From Progne subis subis (Eukaryota > Chordata > Aves > Passeriformes > Hirundinidae): a DNA stretch of 64,000 nt. Positions 51,486 through 61,500 of the stretch are shown here, piece after piece. The stretch lies in the NCBI GenBank assembly GCA_022316685.1, contig JAKJHU010000024.1, positions 2,302,501 to 2,366,500 on the forward strand, given 5' to 3'. Each line of letters begins with the position of its first letter. The first letter of the stretch is position 1. Under the pieces are notes generated by a model. It saw only the letters and a list, made by a program, of their open reading frames with translations. It ran no database searches and was not told the DNA's origin. The translations under genes and the position numbers were made by a program.

Positions 51486-51629
51486 TTTTTCCAGGACATG
51501 GTGTTCCTAAAAGAGACAGATTGACACTATATGAAATAAAAAATACATATACCAAAATTCCCAATTTTTTTTTATAAAAAGACATTTTCAAAATTGTCAT
51601 AGGGCTAATATATAATTACACTGGAATAT

Positions 51630-51679
51630 TGTAACTGTATTCTGTAGCACTCACTGTAACTGTATTCTGTTGCACTCCT
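51630..51679. repeat. 25-bp tandem duplication
   Basis: Two copies beginning 'tgtaactgtattctgt' lie end to end and differ at about three positions. The duplication is older than the 61-bp one at 24164. Confidence 0.85.
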
Positions 51680-54600
51680 AAGCAACAGACCCTGCACAAA
51701 CACTGATGTTGCCTCTCTATTGTCTCCGCAGAATCTCTGAATGTATTTACATATTTGGAAACCTGTTTTACCAAAAATATTTGAATCTGAAATATGTGAT
51801 TCCTATCCCAACAAACTGACATGGTAAGTAGATGCTATTTCTTTTGCATAATTCAGTAACTTTGAACAAAATTTTTTAAAATTTGAATTATCTGGATGTT
51901 TTTTACAGAGTGTTCCTGTAGGAATTTTTCTTTTCACACCTGGAAAGCAAAATGCCACTGACCTTAAGAACTGTAATGCAATGCTATCTCTGGCAACCAA
52001 TGTTTGTCCCAATTGTTCCTCAAGTGAATAACATTTTTAATCCAAAGCTTTGGATGTTTTGTTCTGATGTATTAAAACAGATTTAAAAATCTCAGCTTGC
52101 CTATGTAATAACACAGTTTCACCTCTGATGAAACACATTATTAAGTAAGTAATCTCCAAACCTTTAGCTTTTATTTTTATTGAGATAGTTATCTATGGTG
52201 GTTTCTTTGGTTTCTTGTGACTAGACAGACAAACTGAGATCTCAGTACTTAATGCCTAACAGTCAGAAACGGGGCAAAGGAAGAATTCATGGAGCTTATG
52301 GAAACCATATATTATATTCTATAACATTTTGAAAAATATATTTTAAAAATCTAAAGTCATGCAAGAGTAAACTCCATTCATTAATGCATCACAAACATCT
52401 GTAGCATCCCCTCGGAGTACAGAACATGTGCTGGCTGCTTTTTGTTTGGTTTGGTAACATGAGATGTTACAGTTGTACCGTGGTTGTTAGACTGATGGAC
52501 ATTTCCTGAAGTCACTAGGATTAAATTTAGAGAAAATACATATGCAGGATGATTGTTTTGAGTACAGAGAACTTTTAAATGGAGGAGAATTAAATCAAGT
52601 CAAATAAATATTCAAGTTTGATTTGTGATTTTTTTTTTAACTATTTTATTTACTGTTCTAGATTGGATGTGCAACTATGCTCACTCTCTCTTTTCTTATT
52701 CTGTATGAGGTGAAAATATTATTATTATATACTTATATTACATTGAAAATGTGAGTTATAATTAGATTGTTGATTCCATCAAAACCTATCCCAAAGTTCC
52801 AGTTAGAAACAAGAAGACAGATTTACTTCACTAAAAAAGGCAGCACAAGAAAAGTAAAATACAATTTAATGCCAATAAGCGGATGAGTGAGAATCTTAAA
52901 CCATCCTTACTCAAAGAACAGAAATTAAAGTAATTCCCAAATCAAGCACAGACAGAAAACTTCAAAAGACAAATTTGAGACTGGTTAGAAAAGGGAGTGA
53001 GAAAAAAATCTGTTTGGAGCAAGTAATTATCTTTTAGGATTTTACCCCACATTGTATGAATGCACTGAGACCCAATTTAGCTTGGAGCACAAATCTTTCA
53101 TTCAGTACTAAACTCTTTCTGTTTCTGTACATTAATTATGTATTCTGAGGCAGCATCATGCAGTTACAGTATTTTTAATATATTGGTTTACAACTTGGCA
53201 TTAATTTTTGACATTTAGTAATCATCAATGTCTCAATGTCTGTGTCTGCTTATTTTAAGGGAAATCGCTCTCTCTAGTACGGCTAGTAATATCAGATTAA
53301 TCTGCAGTTTGAACTTTGTTGTAAAAAATCTGTAACAATGGTAGTTCTTTGGGAGAATTCAGCTTCAAAATAGAAATAGGTCATTTATTCAAGAAGTCAC
53401 AGAAGTAGGAGAAATTCTTTCCTCCTTTGGCATTTCTCCATTTTTTCTTTCATGCACTTCATATTACCAAAGTGCATTTTTTTCCAGCGCTCAGTTTTTA
53501 CCGGTATGTTATAATGGTTTTGTCTTGCTGAGATTTGTTACACACTCATGTTTTATTGTAAAAAATGAGTATGTAACAGTTCGGGGTAGCACTGTCCCTT
53601 GAGCTGTGTTTTATTTTCTATTGAAATGTTTTCTACCATGTTCTGATAATCTCTGCCAGTAAAAGGGAGGGTTGATGTCTTCATCTTAGAAACACTGCAA
53701 TGAGACCAAAGGTCTGAAGGACAGACACTGGAAGAAGAGTTTTTCAGAAGTGATTTGTGAGCAAATAGGAGAGCTGCTTCGTGGTTAGTGTAAAAGTCAG
53801 GTCTTCCATTTGCCTGGGGGAGTTCAAAGGGATTCATAGAGGGGACCATAATTCCTAAAGATCCATCACACAAATAAATAGTTTGGGTGAATTTTGACTG
53901 TTTAAAGTTCAGCACAGCTTTTCAGGCCTGATGACCTCAAATAGGGATTTACCAGCTTAGCATTTATCAGTATTCAAGTTTAAAACTTTCAGCTTTGTGC
54001 AAAGTTAATGATACATTGCACTATGTTATACAACTTGAATATTTTTTGTTGCATTTTAACTGATCCAAAAGAGGAAGTATATTGGACATGGACAGATCAA
54101 GTTATTTTGCCTGGAGAAGCATCCTCACAGTTTGATTTTTGAGAGTTACAATAAGCTAGGTGCAGTGAATACAATGGTGGTGGGAGACAGATGAAAAGGA
54201 CTGGCTGTTCCCCAGTGTTCCGTAAGATTTCCTTCCTTGGCCCCATGGTGTACGAGAGACTTGAGCCTTATGTAAAACTGGCTCTTATGCAAGGTCTTTG
54301 ACACTTCTGTGTGCACTGAAAGTCACTGGAGAAGGCTGCAGGTATCCCTCTGCTTTTTAATTTTTTTAGTCAAAATATTTAGAGCTGAACAACTGAATCC
54401 CGAAGAAGCAGCAACTGCTGAGAGCATCTTTATTTCACACAGAGCATTCAGCATCTTTAAGAACTGATGCTTTCCTAGATGGATTTGGCGTTGTCAGCTT
54501 GCTTTCACCGTTATTATCTGTTTCATCTACATTTTTCCTCTAGTTGTCATTGGTGTCAAAAGAGAAACAAGAAAACTGATTCAAAGGTCAGAGACTTCAT

Positions 54601-55987
54601 TTCAGATCTGATGAGTCAGTGACAATAGAGCTCAGAGAAGTAGCCCTTGGCAAGTTTAAAAGTAGTGACAGTTTTGACGGTGAAATTGTTGCCGGCAGCT
54701 GGGAAGGCGGCTTCTTCCCATGTAGGAAGATAAATAATGAACTAATACTTCTCTTGGTGATACATGCAAAAGATTGATTTAGGGACAAGTTTAGTCCTTA
54801 GTTTTCACAACCTGAAAAGTGATGAAGGTTTGAATATTCCAGCTGCTCCTATGGTGCTCACCAGCTGCTGGTAGGAAACCGATCCGCTAGGATGGAATCT
54901 CACCCTTGTTCCGATACAAAAGGATAGAGCCTTTCCCAACCATACTCCTTCTTCTGTCAAAATATATTTTTATTTCAAGAGGTGCTGTGAAATTAGGAGA
55001 CAAGCTGCCTCTTCTGTGGCATCAATAATGGATTTTTTTTTTTTCCCTGAAGTGAGGAAGAAACTAGGGTAATAGTGAAATGTAATCCTATGTTAATAAA
55101 TGCAGGACATTTGAATGCTGAGACCACTTTTATTTGCCTTTCTTCTGAAACTGAAGGTACATTTTAAAATTAAAGTAATGAGCTGGATTAAATCACACAT
55201 TTTTTCTCATTTTGTGGGTCCTCAGCTGGCAAAAGTGTGTCCACTGCTCCACATTCTGGCAAAAATAGAGGAAGAAACAACATAAAGCCACATTTCTTAT
55301 AGGGAAAGCCAGTGCCTCTGTAACCTCTGTGTTTTGATGTGCAATAGAATTTTACCTAGAATGTCCACACCAAGTTTCTTTCCTGTTGACTCAAATGTAG
55401 AGTCTAAATCAGAGAGGAAACTTCTGATAATATTAATAAAACTTTCCTGCTTTATGCTTTGATTCTTGCCTAGAGTAGGAAGCTGGTCACAGAAAATGTA
55501 GGTCACTGAAATAATTACTGTATTGAAAATAATATAGCCTGACAGTTCTGGGGTTGAGCTACTGTGTGTCCATTGGGCTGCAGCAGGTTTGGAGTATGTG
55601 TATTAACATGAAGGTGTAAGTCTCTAGTATTTAACTGTAACAGGGTACTTGTGTCTAATCTTCTATGAGAGGTGCTTTCTTGTCAGCAGGATGACATCTA
55701 TTTTCATTTTCAAAGCTACCTGCCAGCTATGTTAAAAAAAAAAAAAAGTGAGATCATCTATAATTGATCTTGCAAGTAGTGCATTTTTATTTTGCAAGAG
55801 TGTGCATTTGTATTTCCTTTCTGGTATTTGCTCTTGTTGTCCAGATTTGTCCAGTCACTTAGCACTTAGGTCCTCTAATTCTTGCACAAACTTTAAAACT
55901 GGATTATTTTTTGTAGTAACATTGCAATTCACTTATATACCAGATGTTTACACTGAATGAAGAAAAAAATAAAAGGTGATGGAAGTC

Positions 55988-56023
55988 TGAAAATATATCC
56001 AAGGGTGAAAATATATCCAAGGG
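55988..56023. repeat. 18-bp tandem duplication
   Basis: TGAAAATATATCCAAGGG occurs twice in direct succession without differences. Confidence 0.9.
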
Positions 56024-56424
56024 ACAGCTGAAGGTCAGGCTGGACAGTCTTTATGTTGCATTAATTTTCAACTATTGCCTTATCTTACACACAGTGTGTA
56101 TCAAAGGAGAAATATTTGAGTGTGGGGGATATATTTTCCTGCATTTGTGATCATTTTGTGACACAAAATCTGTGTGTCAAATATGTGCCATGATAATAAT
56201 AAAAAAATTGTAGCTCAAAGGAATTTTACTAGTAAACATACTCCTTTCTTAAGCCTTCCAGTAAAGATACATAAATCAACAGGAGAAAAAAGGGCTACAG
56301 AAGATAGGAATGAGCTCCAAACCACAGGTTTTACTGAGGACAATATTAGGAAAATAAAATAAGATTGTAGTCTTAGAGACAATAATACTGCTTTTTATGT
56401 TTCGCTATAACACTTTAACACATG

Positions 56425-56492
56425 TTAACACACCAGAGCTTTTGGCTGTCTAAAAAACTATTTTTAGACAGCCAAAAGCTCTGGTGTGTTAA
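56425..56492. repeat. Perfect 32-bp inverted repeat with 4-base loop
   Basis: The left arm (56425-56456) and the right arm (56461-56492) are exact reverse complements over 32 bases, separated only by 'acta'. The arm contains 'cacaccagagcttttggctg', so it is not a simple-sequence palindrome. Pairing stops abruptly on both sides. The structure could be a foldback mutation made by template switching, an RNA hairpin, or an assembly or library artefact. No target duplication or transposon terminus is evident. Confidence 0.95.
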
Positions 56493-59204
56493 AAAGCTAT
56501 GCCTCATGAATTATACATTTGTTCCTTTTCATTTGGCTACAGTGACTTTGTCATATGAGTCCTGAAGATACTGAAGATGTATGTATGGTATGCTGAGATT
56601 TTCTTTTGGCAGTATGCACAGTTGTCTGTTCAAGCTTTTTGACTGGCTATGTATATTTATATGTTAACTAGATTATAAACTTCCTTTGTGACTTCCTTGT
56701 GATTTTTTTTTTTTTTTTTTTTTTAATCTGTATTTTCAGATCGATTTAGTGCATTCCTTCTGCCTGGACTTTTTTTTTTTTTTTTTTTTTTTTTAATTAA
56801 GGGTTAGGAAGATAGGATAGGTTGAAAAAAAAAATTCTCTTGAATTTTTAAGGACTGGTAGGACAAATATATTCTTCAATTAGCTTCCTGTCTGCCCTTG
56901 AGCCTTTCAGAGAGATAAGAGAGACCATTCAGTTTGTTGGCAGCATTGGGCTAAACCTGTTGATCAGATCGTGTTGGAAAGTATTTTAGGCAACCATCTT
57001 AACTCCCAAGTTCATGAGAAAGAATACAGCCCGCTTATGTCTGCTGGAAAGAATTTATTTCCCCCCTGGTGTTTTATTCCTGAGATTGTGTTACCAAAGC
57101 TGTACATCCTTGTCCTACTATGAAGATGTGCACTGTAAGCTCAGCTGTTCACCAGACTACCTTTTCCTGCCAGTCACAACCCCCTCCCCAAACTGTACTG
57201 CATGCTAAGGAGACGTTTGGTGTATTAAAAAAGCAAAGAGAGAGGTAAGTAACCTCCAAAGCTGCTGATCTATTTCTCATTATGGTGTATTTAATTGGTG
57301 GCATAATTGGCTTTGAAAAGATGGCTTTGCACCAGTCAGTAACATAATCTAGGCTGTGGGCTTCAGTTTGTGTTTTACCAGGGTTGATTTGTGTCACATC
57401 TGTCTGTAATTTTGTTTATCTTCTCTCTCTGCCCTATTTCACTAAAATATTCTGGAGGTAAATAGATCATCTTCTGTGAAGCATTCAGAGCCCTCTTCAT
57501 GGAATTCAGATAAGGATCTATCAGAGATCAATGAATTACATAGAACAACATTTTCTGCCATTAAGAGGACAAATGAACATATTTTTTTCCCATTTTCCAA
57601 AAGAATATTTACTTTAGTGTTGAAGGAAAGGTACTGTCTCACTCAAAGATCTTCCCCAACTTCTTCTTCCTTTTTTCCTTAGCTATTTCCATCATTTCAG
57701 ATGCCAAAGATTCCTTTTCACAGTCACTTGTCATCTGCATATTTTGCCTCTGCCTTTCTTGGCCCTAGAAAATCTACAGATTAGAAATAAAGTCAATTCT
57801 GTTGTTTTCCAAGTGAAGTTCATTCTCACTACTTCTACTTCACCAGGTCAAAAAAGGTGAGCTCTTCTCAATGGGGATTGTCTGATTTGTTTGTTTGGGT
57901 TTGAGTTTTGGCCAATTTGTTGATGTTGTTGTGGGTTTTGTTGTTTTTTGGTGACATAAGTTTGAATACAAATTACCAGTCTCATGGATGGGGAAACTTT
58001 ACCCATGTTAAAGTAGTTCTGTCAAAAGTTTCTTCTGTCAAAATATCTGTCTCGGATTTATTGCAATTTTAAACACTCAGGAGCTGTAAATTACTATTAC
58101 TTTGACATATTTTTCTTAGCCTCTTTCTTGTTTAATTCAGTGGCCATTTAAAGTAACAAATCTTTTTTTTTCCTGTACCATACTTTTGTTTGGACTCATA
58201 TTTGCCATATTGCTGTATGAAGTTCTGTAATTAAAAATGATAACTGGGCAAACTATGGAATGTACTTGGGGCAACCCCCTGGTAGACTACAGCTTGTCTA
58301 AATATAGGAACTAACAGAAGAAGTTTTCATGTTCTATGTCAGTGACATTATTGCACTGCAGATTTCATAAAAATTAATCACAATAGTACCTCTTTCAAAT
58401 CTTCAGCACAAATGGCTTGTGTTTATATCACATAGTTCAAATTTTGACGTCTTGTTTTGACTTTTAAAATAATGTTTTTTCATTTTTTTTCAGACATGCT
58501 TATGCAGTAGAATTTCCCCTAAACTGAAATTTTGAGTTAGGATTGTTTTAAACATGTACCAGAGCTCAATTTTTACTTGATACATGATGGGGTTCTCCTT
58601 TTTTATATCTTTATCTTACACTGGGAAACTGACCTGTAAAGCCTCTTAACCTGTGACAGGGTTATGATAATGTAAAACTAAAGTGTTTTCTTTATGTACT
58701 TCATTTTGGAATATTTAAAGCGTTCAACTCAAAAAGCTGACTGAAAAATGTTCAGTCCCTGTATTATATTCTATCAGTAATTTGGTTGGGTTAGAAATGA
58801 AATCTAGGTGGTATGTGGACAGTGCTAAGATAATTAAATAAATTAACTAGAGAGTATTTGCATAAAGTGGGAGAGACGTGGCTTTGGAGATAAAAAAATT
58901 ATGAATACTACAACTTAGTTCTAACATTTTCTTTATCTCAGTGTCTATGATTTTGTTTTCTTCCAAGTCCTAATTCTTGATGCCATGAATAACTTTGTAC
59001 ATATTTAAAGGATATTTTTGGCCAAAACAGAAGATGCTGGATCTCTTTTCCACTACAAATTTGCAGAAGTAGAGGGTCACATGGCTGTCACATGTGTTCA
59101 AGCAGCAGTACCAGAAAACTCACCAAAACCCAAAGTACGCTCCAGGCCCATCCCTGAATTTGTCAAATGTTGTTTGCAGCATCAGGGCTGCAGACAGGTC
59201 AGCA
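56493..59204. other. Non-coding DNA with poly-T tracts
   Basis: Two long T runs lie at 56703-56724 (22 T) and 56770-56794 (25 T), 45 bases apart. A G/T-biased stretch lies at about 57888-57950. Open frames are short and unrecognised. Confidence 0.5.
56703..56794. repeat. Paired poly-T tracts
   Basis: Runs of 22 and 25 T flank a 45-base unique segment. They may be the reverse-complement tails of retroposed sequence, but no body is recognisable. Confidence 0.85.
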
Positions 59205-59545
59205 GGGAAGGGGCAGGGAGGGAAGGGCAGGTGAGGCCGTGAGGAGGGAGGAAGCTGTCCCTGGGAAGGGGCAGGGAGGGAAGGGCAGGTGAGGCCGTGA
59301 GGAGGGAGGAAGCTGTCCCTGGGAAGGGGCAGGGAGGGAAGGGCAGGTGAGGCCGTGAGGAGGGAGGAAGCTGTTCCTGGGAAGGGCAGGTGAGGCCGTG
59401 AGGAGGGAGGAAGCTGTTCCTGGGAAGGGCAGGTGAGGCCGTGAGGAGGGAGGAAGCTGTCCCTGGGAAGGGCAGGTGAGGCTCTGAGGAGGGAGGAAGC
59501 TGTCCCTGGGAAGGGCAGGTGAGGCCGGCAGGAGGGCGGGCAGCG
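59205..59545. repeat. GC-rich minisatellite with 58-bp and 43-bp units
   Basis: Units start at 59205, 59263 and 59321 (58 bp each) and at 59379, 59422 and 59465 (43 bp each), with a partial unit from 59508. The 43-bp form lacks a 15-bp 'aggggcagggaggga'-type segment of the long form. All units share 'gggcaggtgaggccgtgagg' and end in 'ctgtccct' or 'ctgttcct'. Long units carry four closely spaced G runs (GGGAAGGGGCAGGGAGGGAA), a G-quadruplex motif on the plus strand. Because both periods leave a remainder of one when divided by three, all minus-strand frames stay open and yield false proline-rich proteins. Confidence 0.95.
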
Positions 59546-59700
59546 CGCTCCGGGATGCTGCACTGCGGGGCGGTGACATTAATCTTTCCTGATGGGGTGG
59601 CCGGGCCGCTCCGAGTGGGAAGGGCTGACCCCCCCACCTCGGGTTATGTGTGAAGCTGTCTGAAAATGGCCGTGGAGAAGGAAAGAAACACCGAGATTTG
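59520..59700. promoter_or_regulatory. Short CpG-rich patch, possible promoter or CpG island
   Basis: About eleven CpGs fall within roughly 120 bases (59524-59642), in a window where CpG is otherwise rare. The patch begins at the end of the minisatellite. Near its right side is 'gaaaatggccgtggag', which resembles a YY1-type site and also places an ATG (59666) in a favourable initiation context. The 101-codon frame from that ATG has no recognisable domain. No TATA box or initiator is evident. It is shorter than usual CpG-island criteria, so this is a weak regulatory call. Confidence 0.3.
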
Positions 59701-60013
59701 TGTTCCCCCTCCAGTTAGGTTTCAAGCACTAATATTCCAGCAGTTCCATGAAGCGCTTAAGGGACAGCCGTGTTGCTGCTGGGTTTCCTCCAGCTCTGTG
59801 TCAGCCCAGCCAGCAGTCAGGGTCCGCATTTTCCTGCAGTTCCCCGTACATGTGCGAGGAGCAGGCTGCGGGAGCAAGGAGATCTGTGCAGTAACCCATC
59901 ACTTCCCAGGGAACCCCTCACTTCCCAGGCCAGCGCAGAAGGGAAGTGCAGTGGGTTGGCTGAAGCGCTGAGAAGGGCTGACGGTGTTGCAGCGTGTTGC
60001 TGCTTCTAACCAA
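59701..60013. other. GC-rich unique sequence between two minisatellites
   Basis: This spacer has a small imperfect duplication, 'cacttcccaggg' and 'cacttcccaggc' at about 59901-59930. Two overlapping plus-strand open frames (59666-59971 and 59770-60009) have no recognisable domain. Confidence 0.5.
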
Positions 60014-60323
60014 CAATCCCCCAGCAGGTCACCTCTGCACCTATACAACAATCCCCAGTATAGCAGCAGGTCACCTTTGCAGGTATACAGCAATCCCCAG
60101 TGTAACAGGTCATCTCTGCATGTATTCTGCAATCCCCAGTGTAACAGGTCATCTCTGCTATGTGTACAGCAATCCCCAGTGTAACAGGTCATCTCTGCAT
60201 GTATTCTGCAATCCCCAGTGTAACAGGTCATCTCTGCATGTATTCAGCAATCCCCAGTGTAACAGGTCATCTCTGCATGTGTACAGCAATCCCCAGTAAG
60301 AGGTCATTTTTGCACAGCTCACA
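60014..60323. repeat. 39-bp minisatellite, eight units
   Basis: Units starting with 'caatccccagt' begin at 60014, 60049, 60091, 60130, 60170, 60209, 60248 and 60287. The spacings are 35, 42, 39, 40, 39, 39 and 39 bases. The consensus continues 'gtaacaggtcatctctgcat' and then 'gtattctg' or 'gtgtacag'. The most uniform units are in the right half. The 35-base and 40-base spacings shift the frame, so the 13-residue peptide repeat seen in translation is not evidence for a protein. Confidence 0.95.
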
Positions 60324-60465
60324 GCTGTTTGCAGCGTAACTTAGGAGCATGCAGAGGCTTCAGGAGTTGGGTTGTGGCAGTGAACACACGAACACACCAC
60401 CTCATTAATTCTCTAACTCTTTCATGTCTTCAGCAAGGAAACAGAACAATAAGACAGCAAAATTC

Positions 60466-60522
60466 TCCCCCCTGCCCTCCCCCCCCCTTTTTTTTTAATT
60501 TTTATTTTTATTTTTATTTTTG
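60466..60522. repeat. (C)n(T)n(ATTTTT)n low-complexity tract
   Basis: A C-rich run changes to a T run and then to about four ATTTTT units. It is simple sequence with no body of a retroposon recognised next to it. Confidence 0.9.
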
Positions 60523-61447
60523 ACTTGGGAAAAGATGTCACAGAAATTTTCAAAGCACTGGAGGTAGTTTTTGACTGTCAGCTTTATAATACCAGCAGAT
60601 TTCAGTTATAGACCACTTTTAAATATATTTGAGGACCGAGCACTAACTATGTTCTAGGCATGGCATTTTAAAACTAACTAAAAAAAAACCTCAAGTTTGG
60701 CTGAACTTAGATCTTGTTTTCGTTTATCTTTGCTATGGAGAGACCTGAAAACTTTTTTTTTTTAATTTTCTTTTTACTTATTATTGTAAGAATGCAGTAA
60801 ATTCTGTGAAAAAGCCCATGCTATGTAACTTCCTTAAGAATTTTAGCGTGCAGGCTTGACTGAAGTGCTACTGTAGTTTTCTTGCATGTGCCACACCAGT
60901 CTGTTCTGGCAAGTTTGTGTTGCTCTTGCCAGCAGGGTTTGGAAGGGAGTAAATCCATCTTAAAGAGGTGAAGTTGAAGGAAATGTTGTTCAAACCTCCA
61001 TGCAATCAACCCAGAATTGTCTTAATGGTGCAAATCGAGTTGCTCTTAAACCTGCAATATGTGGGGACTGTGAAAAAAATGCCTGTCTGCTATGACAATC
61101 AAAAAATCCAAAATTTTAAAAACAATTTGTAGTTGGACTTGCAAAGTAACCCAGTAAGTTTCAGATACTATCTGGAAAACTCTTTGAAAGTTTTCCTAAC
61201 TAAAGCTGGGTTGGAGTTTTTTTGGAAGGATTTTTTTTTTTTTTCTTTAGTGGTCTTTTTGTTTTGTTTTGCTTTCTTCTTTTAAAGAAAACAAAAATTG
61301 ACATCATTAAAAGCAAAGCCACTAGGAAGTGGGTCAGTTATTTGGATAGCATCACTTATGTGATGTCCCAAGTGCATTGATGAGGTATTTTTTTCTCATA
61401 GAAATTCTGGAAAAGAAATGCAGAAGTCACTAAAGGAGATAAAGCGC

Positions 61448-61500
61448 TTTTTTCTTTTTTCTTTTTTTTTTTTTTTTTTTTTTTCTTTTTTTTTTTTTTT
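61448..61500. repeat. Poly-T tract with C interruptions
   Basis: About 53 bases consist of T with three isolated C residues. The length is uncertain because homopolymers are error-prone. Confidence 0.95.

Larger units (their letters stand above)
51481..56424. other. AT-rich non-coding DNA, no gene recognised
   Basis: Two small tandem duplications lie here (51630-51679 and 55988-56023). A 120-codon minus-strand open frame (53915-53553) has no recognisable domain. No interspersed repeat is recognised in nearly 5 kb. Confidence 0.5.

Noticed and set aside
59120..59637. Three overlapping minus-strand open frames of 126-151 codons encoding proline-rich repeats
   Set aside because: They are translations of the 58/43-bp minisatellite. 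Both periods leave a remainder of one modulo three, so every frame stays open in turn.
59899..60299. Frames on both strands encoding 13-residue peptide repeats
   Set aside because: They come from the 39-bp minisatellite. Spacings of 35 and 40 bases break the frame, and both strands are open.
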